This document shows, one piece after another, positions 7,495-16,299 of a stretch of DNA of 37,894 nucleotides. Within the stretch, counting starts at the first letter, position 1, and every line of letters begins with the position of its first letter. The translations under genes and the position numbers were made by a program. Origin of the DNA: Bacteroidales bacterium (GTDB taxonomy: Bacteria > Bacteroidota > Bacteroidia > Bacteroidales > WCHB1-69). The DNA lies in assembly GCA_017615795.1 (NCBI GenBank), contig JAFZZK010000011.1:88728-126621 (forward strand), in the 5' to 3' direction. The notes beneath the pieces were generated by a model. That model searched no databases. It worked only from the letters and a program-made list of their open reading frames with translations, and was not told where the DNA came from.

Positions 7495-9483
7495 CTATTG
7501 GCTCACTACGCGGTTTAGGCGTTCTGAAATGTTTTTCCGGCATTTCACCAGCAGGTTGATGTGGGCTAAAATCAGGATTTGGTCCTCTTCGCCATACTCT
7601 TTTTGCTTTATTTCGTTTCTTAAAAACGCAATTCTCTCTTCAACAATCCGCAATTTTAGGGACAGCACGGTGTCTTGCACCTCTTGTTGCAGGTTTTGGA
7701 TGTTGTTTTCGGTGGAATGGGTGACCATATCGTACTTTTTTTTCCAGTTTGGGCTGTACGGCTGGTCTGTTTCAAGGTTGTCGATGGCGAACTTGTACTC
7801 ATCCTCGTCTTCGCTATAGACAAGAGTGCGTTGCATGGAGACGGGATCTTGCAGGATGGCGGCCCGTTCTGCGTAGTTATCGTAAATTTTGCGCAATGTG
7901 GGGTCCTGAATGGTGATTTCATCGTTATGAAGTTCGTTGAAAATGAATTGGTCCACCCGTTGTTGGATGAAACCATCTTCGTTTTCAGCTTCCACGGATA
8001 TTTCATAGAACCCATATTTGTAGAGTAGCTTGACAAGATTCTTCTCGGATTCGAGGCGAAGGTTGGTCTGCGGCCTAAGTTGCTGTTCCACTTGCCGTTG
8101 TTCGCGGATCTGCACCTCTTGCAACGGGGTTTGTTCGGTGGGAACGCTATTTTCGGCCTTTCTTTTGTCGGTGTTGGCTTTCCAGAGCATCGTGCGGATT
8201 TTGCTGCCGAGGGTGGCTTCCGGCAACTCGAACAGTCGGGCACACTCCTTGATATAGAAGGATTGCACGATGTTGTCCTGGATTTTGGCGATGCTTTCGA
8301 GGATATTGTTGACCACGTTGGCGCGTTTCAGGGGGTCGTTGCCAGCCTCTTCGAGCAAGATTTGCACTTTGAAGAGGATAAAGTCCGTGGTGTTTTGCGT
8401 GAGATACTCTTGTAATTCGCTGTCGCGGTGTTTCTTTGCAAAAGAGTCGGGGTCTTCGCCGTCGGGAAGCAGGCAGACACGCACGTTCATGCCCTTTTCG
8501 AGGAGCATGTCGATACCGCGCAGGGATGCCTTGATGCCGGCGGCGTCACCGTCGTACAGCACCGTGATGTTTTTGGTGAGCGAATAGAGTAGTTTCACCT
8601 GCCCGTCGGTCAGGGAGGTGCCGGAGGAGGCGACAACGTTCTCCACGCCCGACTCGAACATCGAGATCACATCGGTGTAGCCCTCCACCAAGTAGACGTT
8701 GTCCATCTGCCGGATGGCCTTCTTCGCCAAGTAGAGGTCGTAGAGCGTGTCGCTCTTGTGGTAGATTTCGTTTTCCGGGGAGTTGAAGTACTTGGCGATT
8801 TTCTCATCCTTCTTGAGGATGCGGCCGCCAAAGCCTATGACACGCCCCACCGTGTTGTGGATGGGGAAGATGACGCGCCCGCGGTAAAAGTCGTAGAGTT
8901 TGTTCTTTTCGCTCTTCTTTGTAAGCCCGAGCTTGATCAGAAATTCTTCTTTATAACCCTGTTTGAGAGCCTCTTGGGTAAAGGAATCCCAGCCGCCGGG
9001 GCAGTAGCCGAGGTGAAACTTGTCGAGGGTGGCATCCTTGAAGCCGCGCTCTTTGAAATAGGTGAGCCCCAACATTTGGCCCTCCTCGCTGTTGCGGAGT
9101 TGTTCCATGAAGTACTTCTCTGCGAACTCGTTGACGATGAAAAGGCTGTCGCGTTCGCTGCGCAGGGCCTTCTCCTCGTCGGTCTCGGGCCGGTCGTACT
9201 CAATTTCGATGTTGTATTTTTTGGCCAAGTATTCCAAAGCCTCCGGATAGGTCATCTTGGCGTGCTCCATCAGGAAATGCACGGCGTTGCCCTTGGCGTC
9301 GCATACAAAGCACTTGTAGATGCCCAAGCGCGGCGTGACGTGCAACGAGGGGTTCTTGTCGTTGTGGAACGGACACACTCCCACGAAGCTCTGTCCCTGC
9401 CGCCGCAAGGTGACAAAGTCGCCCACCACATCTTCGATTTTCGTGGCGAACATTATCTCATCTATGGTTTTCTTGGAGATCAC
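7495..9483 (-). CDS. dnaG: DNA primase DnaG
   Basis: DnaG makes RNA primers for replication with the DnaB helicase. The 662-residue protein has an N-terminal CHC2 zinc finger (Cys37, His40, Cys58, Cys61). The catalytic core (about 120-250) includes the motif GRVIFPIHNTVGRVIGFGGR. A TOPRIM domain (about 260-345) shows VYLVEGYTDVISM and the metal-binding VLYDGDAAGIKA. A C-terminal helicase-interaction region completes it. The start is GTG at 9483: the next ATG, ten codons in, would remove conserved N-terminal residues, and the GTG start aligns with known primase N-termini. Only six bases separate it from the upstream protease stop, which indicates co-transcription and perhaps translational coupling. 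Confidence 0.97.
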   Translation of the reverse strand: MISKKTIDEIMFATKIEDVVGDFVTLRRQGQSFVGVCPFHNDKNPSLHVTPRLGIYKCFVCDAKGNAVHFLMEHAKMTYPEALEYLAKKYNIEIEYDRPETDEEKALRSERDSLFIVNEFAEKYFMEQLRNSEEGQMLGLTYFKERGFKDATLDKFHLGYCPGGWDSFTQEALKQGYKEEFLIKLGLTKKSEKNKLYDFYRGRVIFPIHNTVGRVIGFGGRILKKDEKIAKYFNSPENEIYHKSDTLYDLYLAKKAIRQMDNVYLVEGYTDVISMFESGVENVVASSGTSLTDGQVKLLYSLTKNITVLYDGDAAGIKASLRGIDMLLEKGMNVRVCLLPDGEDPDSFAKKHRDSELQEYLTQNTTDFILFKVQILLEEAGNDPLKRANVVNNILESIAKIQDNIVQSFYIKECARLFELPEATLGSKIRTMLWKANTDKRKAENSVPTEQTPLQEVQIREQRQVEQQLRPQTNLRLESEKNLVKLLYKYGFYEISVEAENEDGFIQQRVDQFIFNELHNDEITIQDPTLRKIYDNYAERAAILQDPVSMQRTLVYSEDEDEYKFAIDNLETDQPYSPNWKKKYDMVTHSTENNIQNLQQEVQDTVLSLKLRIVEERIAFLRNEIKQKEYGEEDQILILAHINLLVKCRKNISERLNRVVSQ

Positions 9484-9489
9484 GAGGCT

Positions 9490-11283
9490 TTATTCTTCTT
9501 CTTCTTCGTCTTTGTCTTTCCGATTGTTGCTTTTACCAGAATAGACCTTGAATTTCTTGAACAGCTTCTTGTCATGCATGATTTTGAGTGCCTGTTGGAA
9601 GGTGTCGTCGGTTTCGAGGAAAATGCGGTAAGCCTCGCCGTAACCATAGAGACCGCGTGCGATTTCGAAGCGCAGGTAGTCCTTGATGTACTCGTTGGCG
9701 TGTGCTTCGTTGCGCAGGCGCATGGCTTCGTTGTAGTTCTTGGTCACATAATTGGTGAACATGGTGTCAAGAACACGCGTGTCGATATGTCGGGCCGAAG
9801 TGAACAGGGAGTCCAGTTTTTCCTTGTTGGCGTTCAAAAATGAGGTTGCATAGTTGGAGAACTTGAAGGCTGCGCTGTCGCTGACCCCCTCTTTCTTGGC
9901 AAAAGCCATGAACTCATTATATTGCTTGTTCGAAATCTTGTATTTTTTTTCAAAATCTTCGAAAGTGGGATAGGTCTTTTTGAGATTTTCACGGTTATCT
10001 TCCAAATAGTCCATCACGTAGTTGCCGAAGACGCCCTTGCGGACGATTTCGTTATAGAGAGTTGAATATTTGGTGGTGTCGAGGGGGATGAAGATGTCGG
10101 GCATGATGCCGCCACCGCCGTAGACGATTCTGCCATGCGGGGTTTTGAATTTGAGTGAGTCGGGGAACTGGATCTTGTCGGCGGTGTAGAGTTCGCCGTT
10201 GTTGGCGCGGGTTTGGAGGTCTTTATAGTAGGCGTCGAGGCCGTCGTTGTAAGGTTTCTGGATGCAACGTCCCGTTGGGGTATAGTAATGGGAGATGGTG
10301 AGACGCACTTCCGATTGGTCAACGAGTCGCAGCGGTTTTTGCACGAGGCCTTTGCCGAAGGTGCGGCGACCCACCACGAGGCCGCGGTCCCAGTCTTGGA
10401 TGCAGCCGGAGGTGATTTCGGAGGCTGACGCGGAATTCTCGTCCACCAGCACGATGAGTTTGCCATCCTCGAAGAGGCCGGCATTGCCGGAGTAGAAACT
10501 TTCGCCGGTCTTGCGGAAATTGTCGGTGTAGACAATCATCTTCTTGCCGCTGATGAATTGGTCGCAGACTTCGAAGGCCACGTTGAGGTAGCCGCCGCCG
10601 TTGCCGCGAAGGTCAAGGATGAGGTCTTGCATGCCCCGGGCTTTGAGGCGCCGCAGGGCATCGGTCAGTTCCTTGGTGGAGGTGGCTGCAAAACGCTCCA
10701 ATTTGATGTAGCCGGTGGTCTCGTCGGCCATGAAGGCCACGTTGATGCTGTACATGGGGATGGCGCCGCGCGTGATGGTGAAGTCGATGAGCTCGGGGTT
10801 GCGCCCGCGCTTGACGGAGACCTTGACTTTGGAACCTTTGGCACCGCGCAGATGCTTGCGCACCCAGTCGTTGGTGATCTTGTCACCGCAAGCCAGGGTG
10901 TCGTCCACCTTCACGATCTTGTCGCCCGCCAGCAGGCCAACTTTCTCGGACGGGCCGTTGATGATGACCTCGATGACGTTGATGGTGTCCTTGATAAGCT
11001 GGAAAGTCACGCCGATGCCATCGAAGGTGCCTTGCAGCGGCTCGGTCATTGCCTGCACATCCTTCTTGGGGATGAAGGTGGAGTGCGGGTCCAGCTCTTT
11101 GAGGAGAGTCACGATGGACTTGTCCACCATGGGGTCAAAATCCACGGAATCCACATACATTTGGTTGATGGAGTTGATCACTTGGTCCATCTTGGTGCGT
11201 GACGACTGGTAGTTTTTGTTCTGTGCCAGGAGGGGCATAGACAACAAACTTATAATCAATGCAATGAAAGCAAATTTTTTCAT
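9490..11283 (-). CDS. S41 family C-terminal processing protease (CtpA/Prc type)
   Basis: A periplasmic serine protease that trims C-termini or degrades envelope proteins. It has a signal peptide (ends near SMPLLAQ) and an N-terminal helical region. A PDZ domain spans about 85-170 (GTFDGIGVTFQLIKDT then GLLAGDKIVKVDD). The S41 catalytic core follows: LILDLRGNGGGYLNVA, nucleophile Ser286 in NSASASE, and general base Lys311 in RRTFGKGLVQ, 25 residues apart as in Prc. The C-terminal 150 residues are helical and end in an acidic tail (DKDEEEEE), longer than minimal CtpA. A TATCTTTG -7 element lies 25 bases upstream of the ATG. It heads a run with dnaG six bases downstream. Confidence 0.95.
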   Translation of the reverse strand: MKKFAFIALIISLLSMPLLAQNKNYQSSRTKMDQVINSINQMYVDSVDFDPMVDKSIVTLLKELDPHSTFIPKKDVQAMTEPLQGTFDGIGVTFQLIKDTINVIEVIINGPSEKVGLLAGDKIVKVDDTLACGDKITNDWVRKHLRGAKGSKVKVSVKRGRNPELIDFTITRGAIPMYSINVAFMADETTGYIKLERFAATSTKELTDALRRLKARGMQDLILDLRGNGGGYLNVAFEVCDQFISGKKMIVYTDNFRKTGESFYSGNAGLFEDGKLIVLVDENSASASEITSGCIQDWDRGLVVGRRTFGKGLVQKPLRLVDQSEVRLTISHYYTPTGRCIQKPYNDGLDAYYKDLQTRANNGELYTADKIQFPDSLKFKTPHGRIVYGGGGIMPDIFIPLDTTKYSTLYNEIVRKGVFGNYVMDYLEDNRENLKKTYPTFEDFEKKYKISNKQYNEFMAFAKKEGVSDSAAFKFSNYATSFLNANKEKLDSLFTSARHIDTRVLDTMFTNYVTKNYNEAMRLRNEAHANEYIKDYLRFEIARGLYGYGEAYRIFLETDDTFQQALKIMHDKKLFKKFKVYSGKSNNRKDKDEEEEE

Positions 11284-11307
11284 GATGTCTTATTTCATTA
11301 AGGGGCG

Positions 11308-11315
11308 CAAAGATA
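11308..11315 (-). promoter_or_regulatory. Bacteroidota -7 element (TATCTTTG) for the ctpA-dnaG unit
   Basis: Exact TAnnTTTG match on the minus strand, 25 bases before the ATG at 11283. Nineteen bases further upstream the -33 position reads ATTG, three of four matches to TTTG. It implies a leader shorter than 20 bases. Confidence 0.55.
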
Positions 11316-11350
11316 CAAAAATTGTTGGTAGAGCCAATGTGTGGCTGCTA

Positions 11351-12112
11351 TTAGCCCAACACCGGGAACCACTCCCGAATAGTGGCGAGGGAATGCAGGG
11401 GCAGGGTGGCGGTGACGATTTGCTCGCGGTCGTTTTCGGCGGCGGCGAGTATGCGTCCGTCAGGGTCGAACACGGCGGTGCCGCCACGGTGTATGTGTCC
11501 TTTTCCGTCGCGTCCCACGCGGTTGACGACGGCCACGTAGGCTTGGTTCTCGATGGCGCGGGCAGCGGCCAGCTTTTGCAAGACCTTCTCGCGCGGGGCG
11601 GGGAAATTGGCTGTATAAAGAAGGCAATCGTAATCGTAGCACTCACCTGTGCGGTGGTTGCGACTCCACTCCGGGAAGCGCACGTCAAAGCAGATCAGTG
11701 GAAGGAATTTATAGCCGAAAGCCTCCACGACAGTGCGTTCGGTGCCAGGCGTGCACTGCTCGCGCTCCTCCCCGAAGAAGAGGTTGTGCTTGTCGTAGGT
11801 GGCGCGCACACCCTCGGGCGACATCCAGAAAAGGCGGTTATATATGTTCCCGCCCTCCTCTACGGGTAGCGAGGCCACCACGTCGCAATGATACTCTTGG
11901 GCAAGGTGTTGCAGGAATATGACAGACGGCCCGTCGCCATGTTCGGCATACGCCCTCAAGTCCGGACCGAAGCCGCAAGCAAACATCTCTGGTAACACCA
12001 ATAAATGTACCGGAGCACTCAGCTGTTCCCGTAAAAGCATCTCGTAATGCCCGAAATTCTTATCGGGCGCGGCATATTGGATGTCAGACTGCACTAATCC
12101 TATGGTGATCAT
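11351..12112 (-). CDS. Carbon-nitrogen hydrolase (nitrilase superfamily, omega-amidase/YafV-like)
   Basis: The 253-residue cytoplasmic amidase shows the complete Glu-Lys-Cys triad of the nitrilase superfamily: Glu42 in LLVLPEMF, Lys108 in TYDKHNLFF, Cys141 in LICFDVRFPEW. Total length and the FDVRFPEW context resemble the Nit2/YafV omega-amidases, which hydrolyse 2-oxoglutaramate or 2-oxosuccinamate; the exact substrate is not proved by sequence. The ATG at 12112 is chosen over a longer frame starting at 12202, because that extension runs through the terminator and into tRNA-Phe and adds no family sequence. An AAAGGA precedes this ATG by a few bases, one of the few Shine-Dalgarno-like sites in the window. 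No own promoter was identified. Confidence 0.92.
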   Translation of the reverse strand: MITIGLVQSDIQYAAPDKNFGHYEMLLREQLSAPVHLLVLPEMFACGFGPDLRAYAEHGDGPSVIFLQHLAQEYHCDVVASLPVEEGGNIYNRLFWMSPEGVRATYDKHNLFFGEEREQCTPGTERTVVEAFGYKFLPLICFDVRFPEWSRNHRTGECYDYDCLLYTANFPAPREKVLQKLAAARAIENQAYVAVVNRVGRDGKGHIHRGGTAVFDPDGRILAAAENDREQIVTATLPLHSLATIREWFPVLG

Positions 12113-12138
12113 GTTATCCTTTATTGTTGATGGAATAC

Positions 12139-12167
12139 AAAAAAACCCCGGAATAATCTCGGGGTTT
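12139..12167 (-). terminator. Rho-independent terminator after tRNA-Phe
   Basis: On the minus strand AAACCCCG (12167-12160) pairs with CGGGGTTT (12150-12143) around a 9-base loop, followed by a run of seven T ending at 12139. It begins four bases after the tRNA 3' end and ends before the amidase start, so it should separate the two transcripts. Confidence 0.85.
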
Positions 12168-12170
12168 GTG

Positions 12171-12243
<73 letters not shown>

Positions 12244-12262
12244 ATCTCAGTTTTTGAGGTTG

Positions 12263-12270
12263 CAAAAATA
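12263..12270 (-). promoter_or_regulatory. Bacteroidota -7 element (TATTTTTG) for tRNA-Phe
   Basis: Exact TAnnTTTG match on the minus strand, 19 bases upstream of the mature tRNA 5' end. This leaves a short 5' trailer for RNase P. No -33 TTTG at 19 bases spacing was seen. Confidence 0.5.
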
Positions 12271-12338
12271 CACTTTTTTTCAATACCTCGGCTTGCAGCC
12301 TTACATTTTTTCTAAAATCTTGATTATAAATATAATAC

Positions 12339-14003
12339 TTATAGTCTAGAGACTTTGAAGGTTTGTGTTCCGCCGTTTTGGAGGTGGGCTTTTCCCATAT
12401 AAATCCCGTTTGGAAGTTCATTAACGCGGATTTTTATCAAATATTCGCCCTGATTATGGACACGTTTCACCAATTTGCCGGAGGCATCAAACAGGTCGAT
12501 GGTTTCGATTTGGAGTTGGCCGTTGGGAACTTGCAGGAAGTCGGTGCAGGGGTTGGGGAAGACGGAGAGGGTGGGGTTGCCGTATTCTGTGATGCCGACG
12601 TGTTGGGAATAAGCGGCGTAGAAGTCGGGGATGCCGTAGCCGAGGGAGTCGTTGGGGTTGTTGTAGCAGGAGCCGCTTTCGCGGATGTACTGCATCACTT
12701 GGGAGGAGCTGGCGAGGGGCAGGGCTTGCCAGAGGCAGGCACAGAGGCCGGCGGCGACGGGTCCGGCGAGGCTGGTGCCGTCGGCAGTACCCAAGTAGTC
12801 GCCAGGATAGACGCAGGTGGTGCTGACGCCCACGGAAGTGATGTCGGGTTTCACGCGCCCGTCGTAGGAGGGACCGCGGGAGGAAAAATAGGCGATGTTG
12901 CCGAATATGTCGGCGGCTCCGACCGCCAAGATGTCGTATGCATCGGCGGGGTGTCCGATGTAATGCCATTCGTTGGCTCCGTCGTTACCTGCACTGACAC
13001 AAACAATTACGCCTTTTTGTCCCAAGATGGTGGCGGCACGTGAAGAGATGCCGGTCACGCCGTCCACACCGGCGTATGTGCTTTCAAACTGCGGGAAGTT
13101 GGGGAAGGTGGTATAGCCCAAGGAGGAGTTGATGACATCAGCGCCGATACTGTCGGCGATACAGGCGGCTTGTGCCCAGAAATCTTCCTCAATGGGTTGC
13201 TCGCTATCCGGTTCTTCGGAGCGGATGAGGAAATAGCTGGCCCGGGGTGCCGTGCCCACCAGTACTTGCTCGGTCAAGCCTGCCATTGTGGAAGTGACGA
13301 TGGTGCCGTGGTGATGTCCGTCATAGACATTGTTGCGGAAAGGGATGAGGTCGCGGGTGCCCAACAGTCGTCCCTCGTCGAACAGGATATGGAAGAAGTC
13401 GCTCGTGTCCACGCCGTTCCAGCCTGCGTCGAAAACGGCGATGAGCATGCCGTCGCCGCGGAAGCCTTCGTTGTGGAGAAGCTGGCCGTTATGGACGGCG
13501 ATTTGTCCGAGGGCATAACCGTAGTCGTAGGGAATCACACTGTCACGCAGTGAGTTGTACACCCAAGGACTGTTTTCGGGTTCGGGCGCTGTCGCTGGGG
13601 ATGTCATGTTCTCGAGGTCGTAGTTGGCCACGGGCAGGATGTCTGTCACGAAGGGCAGAGCCGTGAGCTGGGAAAGTTTGGTGCTGTCGGGGCAGTAGAT
13701 GGTCAACGTGTTGAGCCACTTGCAGCTACAGAGCACGCGGATGCGGGAGTCCACACTTTGCACCTGTTGCACATATTGAGGATTGACGGGAAAGTCTTGC
13801 TCGGTGATGGCAATGTTGAAGCGGGCGCGCTTCTCCAAGGCACGCGAAGACAAATATTCAGACGGATTGTCAATGGAGTAGGGAGAGTTTGCCTTGTCGC
13901 TGAAAGTCAGACGATAACATGTTGCCGGCAACTGTGCATACAGCGTTCCGCCCAATAGCAGGCAAGTAAAAAAAGAGAGGATGATTTTGAAATATTTCTT
14001 CAT
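12339..14003 (-). CDS. S8 family serine protease (subtilase) with T9SS sorting domain
   Basis: A secreted or surface subtilisin-like protease of 554 residues. Order: signal peptide (ending LYAQ), an N-terminal region common in Bacteroidota subtilases (EYLSSRALEKRARFNI), then the catalytic domain. The triad is Asp192 (IAVFDAGWNG), His232 (DGHHHGTIV) and Ser411 (GTADGTSLAGP), with oxyanion Asn340 in VSAGNDG. A type A T9SS C-terminal domain covers about 475-554 (LSVFPNPCTDFL to FKVSRL) and directs export through the outer membrane. The ATG at 14003 is chosen over one at 14051: the upstream codon lies inside the -7 element and the extra residues precede the signal peptide. The substrate is unknown. 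Confidence 0.95.
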   Translation of the reverse strand: MKKYFKIILSFFTCLLLGGTLYAQLPATCYRLTFSDKANSPYSIDNPSEYLSSRALEKRARFNIAITEQDFPVNPQYVQQVQSVDSRIRVLCSCKWLNTLTIYCPDSTKLSQLTALPFVTDILPVANYDLENMTSPATAPEPENSPWVYNSLRDSVIPYDYGYALGQIAVHNGQLLHNEGFRGDGMLIAVFDAGWNGVDTSDFFHILFDEGRLLGTRDLIPFRNNVYDGHHHGTIVTSTMAGLTEQVLVGTAPRASYFLIRSEEPDSEQPIEEDFWAQAACIADSIGADVINSSLGYTTFPNFPQFESTYAGVDGVTGISSRAATILGQKGVIVCVSAGNDGANEWHYIGHPADAYDILAVGAADIFGNIAYFSSRGPSYDGRVKPDITSVGVSTTCVYPGDYLGTADGTSLAGPVAAGLCACLWQALPLASSSQVMQYIRESGSCYNNPNDSLGYGIPDFYAAYSQHVGITEYGNPTLSVFPNPCTDFLQVPNGQLQIETIDLFDASGKLVKRVHNQGEYLIKIRVNELPNGIYMGKAHLQNGGTQTFKVSRL

Positions 14004-14048
14004 GACAGTCGTTGTAAACGTGATATTCCTATAGATTTTAAACGGCTG

Positions 14049-14056
14049 CAAAAATA
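14049..14056 (-). promoter_or_regulatory. Bacteroidota -7 element (TATTTTTG) for the subtilase gene
   Basis: Exact TAnnTTTG match on the minus strand, 45 bases before the ATG at 14003. It overlaps the alternative upstream ATG at 14051, which supports the shorter protein. It lies back to back with the plus-strand element at 14069-14076. Confidence 0.5.
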
Positions 14057-14068
14057 CCGTTTTTTTCG

Positions 14069-14076
14069 TACTTTTG
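14069..14076 (+). promoter_or_regulatory. Bacteroidota -7 element (TACTTTTG) for the lipoprotein-cinA-xerD unit
   Basis: Exact TAnnTTTG match, 21 bases before the ATG at 14098. It argues that translation starts there and not at the in-frame ATG at 14074, which falls inside the element. Confidence 0.5.
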
Positions 14077-14097
14077 CCGCTCCTTTATGATAAAGTT

Positions 14098-14301
14098 ATG
14101 AAGACGAAAGTGAAAATCATCCTGTTGGCTGTCGGCGTGGCACTTTTTATGAGTTCCGCTTGCTCCAGAAAAATCAACGGAGCCACGCCACACCGTCGCG
14201 ACCGCAACTGCGGCTGTGAAAACGTCACAACTCCTGACAACACATCTGCGGCAACCTGCACCATTGTCGCTCCCGAACAACCCAAAGAGAACCAAATATG
14301 A
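14098..14301 (+). CDS. Small hypothetical lipoprotein
   Basis: The 67-residue product has a lipoprotein signal (LAVGVALFMSSACSRK, lipid Cys about residue 22) and a short mature part with a Cys pair (DRNCGCEN) and a Thr/Ala-rich end. Similar very short CxC-containing lipoproteins occur widely in Bacteroidota without known function. The ATG at 14098 gives a normal signal peptide; the longer frame from 14074 would add eight residues and overlap the promoter element. Its stop overlaps the start of the next gene by four bases (ATGA), so the two are translationally coupled. Confidence 0.7.
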   Translation: MKTKVKIILLAVGVALFMSSACSRKINGATPHRRDRNCGCENVTTPDNTSAATCTIVAPEQPKENQI

Positions 14302-15056
14302 AGCGTTGTTTTTACATATTATTGGCATTCAGTTTTTTGTTGTCAGCCTGTCGAAATCAGGACAACGACATTGTCTTTGAAGGCGACTTTCAGGGCGGCG
14401 GCAACGCCCTCGTCCGGCTGTGCTGGGTGGGTGTAAACGAGACCGTTGCCTTGGACTCTATGCACATGAAAAACGGACACTTTGCCTTTACGGTCAAGGC
14501 CAACAATGAGGAGAGCGAAAAGCGCGCTTCGACTCCCATGTTATATCAGTTGCAACTTTCTGAAAACAACACACTTAAAACCATTGCAAAGGGAGGTGAT
14601 CATCTCTATTTCACGGCAAATGCCGATAAAATAGCCTCCTTCTATCATGCGAAAGGGAGTGAAGATGCGGTTCTCTGTGCCCAGTTGGACAGTGCCTTGT
14701 CGGTGTTTATCCAAAAAGCGGAGGAGTGGTATGTTGTTTATCAGCAGAATATGGAGAATGATGAAGTTCGCGCCGGCATTGACTCCAACTACATGCAGGC
14801 GGTGGAGGCCCATACTGCCTATTTGAGGGACTTTATCCAAAAGCACCCGGAAAGCCTGTCCACGTTTATGGCTTTTTACCAAAGCTATAACCGGAGATTT
14901 TTCCTCAACACGGAAGACAACTTCGGCATGTTGTCGGAGATCACCCAAAAATTGAAACAACGATATCCTGACAACCCATACGTGGTTTTCATGCAGGAAC
15001 GCATAAACTTGATAAAATTCAAAAAAGCACAAGAGAAAAGACATGATACTCATTAA
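14298..15056 (+). CDS. Lipoprotein with DUF4369-like N-terminal domain
   Basis: The 252-residue lipoprotein has a signal with lipobox (SFLLSACRNQ, Cys about 18). An N-terminal beta-rich region (IVFEGDFQGGGNALVRLCWV, then GHFAFTVKANN) looks like the DUF4369 domain that precedes thioredoxin-like domains in many Bacteroidota envelope proteins. The rest is mostly helical (FIQKAEEWYVVYQQNMEND, FIQKHPESLSTFMAFYQSYN) and matches the linker region of those proteins, but no CxxC thioredoxin domain follows, so this is a short form. It overlaps the preceding lipoprotein gene by 4 bases and the cinA start by 14 bases. Family assignment is by pattern and moderately sure. Confidence 0.75.
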   Translation: MKRCFYILLAFSFLLSACRNQDNDIVFEGDFQGGGNALVRLCWVGVNETVALDSMHMKNGHFAFTVKANNEESEKRASTPMLYQLQLSENNTLKTIAKGGDHLYFTANADKIASFYHAKGSEDAVLCAQLDSALSVFIQKAEEWYVVYQQNMENDEVRAGIDSNYMQAVEAHTAYLRDFIQKHPESLSTFMAFYQSYNRRFFLNTEDNFGMLSEITQKLKQRYPDNPYVVFMQERINLIKFKKAQEKRHDTH

Positions 15057-16293
15057 CATAGGAGATGAACTCCTGATTGGGCAGGTGGTGAACACCAATG
15101 CCGCATTTGTCGGTCGCCAATTTTCGGCTGCCGGTTTTGAACTCACCGAGGTGATCACCATCGGGGATAGTGGCGATGCTATTCGCGCAGCTTTGGAGGA
15201 GGCCTTCCGCAAGACGGACACCGTGATCATGACGGGTGGCCTGGGCCCCACGAAGGACGACATCACCAAGAAGGTGGTGTGCGACCTCTTCCGTCGGGAG
15301 TTGGTGATGGACGAAGGTGTGTTGAAGCACGTCACGGAAATCTTCGCGGCGCGCGGCATGTCGCTGACGGACACCAATCGCGAACAGGCGCTCGTACCCG
15401 CGGGTTGCACGGTGCTGCCCAACATGTTGGGGACAGCCCCGGGTCTCTGGCTCGAAGAGGAGGGAAAAGTGCTAGTCATGCTTCCGGGTGTGCCCTTTGA
15501 GATGGAGCGGCTCCTCAACGAGGAGGTGCTGCCTCGCCTGAAAAAACGCGATACACAACATCATGCCATTATTTATAAGGTGTTGCAATGCACCAACATC
15601 ACAGAGAGCGGACTCTCTGATCTTTTGGAACCTTACGAGCAACAGCTGCCCTCTGAGTTCAAGCTGGCATACTTGCCCGTGCCGGGCATCATCCGTCTGC
15701 GTCTCACGGCGCAAGGCGATGATAAAGAGAGACTTGCCATCCAGCTGGACGAGCAATTTGCCAAACTCAAGGAGGCGGTGGGCACGTATGCCTTTACCGA
15801 CGAAGACCTGCCCATGGAGGCAGTGGTCGGCCAATTGCTGGTGCGTGTCAACGGCAAGGTGGCCACAGCCGAGAGCTGCACGGGCGGGCGCATCGCCAAC
15901 CTCATCACCTCCGTGCCGGGCAGTTCGCGTTACTTCGAAGGGGCGATGGTCTCCTACAGCAATGAGGTGAAGCGCGACCTGCTCAATGTGCGCGAGGACA
16001 ACCTCAAGCGCCGCGGGGCTGTGAGCGAAGAAGTGGTTAGCGACATGGCTCTCAACACCATGGGACTGTTCGATGTCGACTATGCGGTCGCCACGTCGGG
16101 CATCGCCGGCCCTGACGGGGGCACGGAGCAGAAGCCTGTGGGCACGGTCTGGATTGCCGTGGCCACGCCCGTGCGTTTGACGACCCACGAGTTCCACTTT
16201 GGCAGCCGCACGGGGCGTGCCCAAATTGTGGAACGCGCCGCCCATGCCGCCCTCAACATGCTCCGCATCGAAATTGAGAAAGACTTGAAATAG
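15043..16293 (+). CDS. cinA: CinA-like protein (nicotinamide-nucleotide amidase plus pyrophosphatase domain)
   Basis: The 416-residue protein has the two-domain CinA architecture. The N-terminal domain is MoaB/MogA-like (MILINIGDELLIGQVVNTNA, motif GGLGPTKDDITK), which in CinA proteins hydrolyses ADP-ribose. The C-terminal PncC domain starts at about residue 258 (AVVGQLLVRVNGKVATAESC, then TSGIAGPDGG) and deamidates nicotinamide mononucleotide in NAD salvage. Length is normal for the family. The start overlaps the upstream lipoprotein by 14 bases and xerD begins six bases after its stop, so the four genes 14098-17187 are one transcription unit. Competence induction, from which the name comes, is not implied. 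Confidence 0.95.
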   Translation: MILINIGDELLIGQVVNTNAAFVGRQFSAAGFELTEVITIGDSGDAIRAALEEAFRKTDTVIMTGGLGPTKDDITKKVVCDLFRRELVMDEGVLKHVTEIFAARGMSLTDTNREQALVPAGCTVLPNMLGTAPGLWLEEEGKVLVMLPGVPFEMERLLNEEVLPRLKKRDTQHHAIIYKVLQCTNITESGLSDLLEPYEQQLPSEFKLAYLPVPGIIRLRLTAQGDDKERLAIQLDEQFAKLKEAVGTYAFTDEDLPMEAVVGQLLVRVNGKVATAESCTGGRIANLITSVPGSSRYFEGAMVSYSNEVKRDLLNVREDNLKRRGAVSEEVVSDMALNTMGLFDVDYAVATSGIAGPDGGTEQKPVGTVWIAVATPVRLTTHEFHFGSRTGRAQIVERAAHAALNMLRIEIEKDLK

Positions 16294-16299
16294 CAGGTT

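Noticed and set aside
8758-9843. 361-codon plus-strand frame opposite dnaG and the end of ctpA
   Set aside because: It crosses two firmly identified minus-strand genes and shows no protein family pattern.
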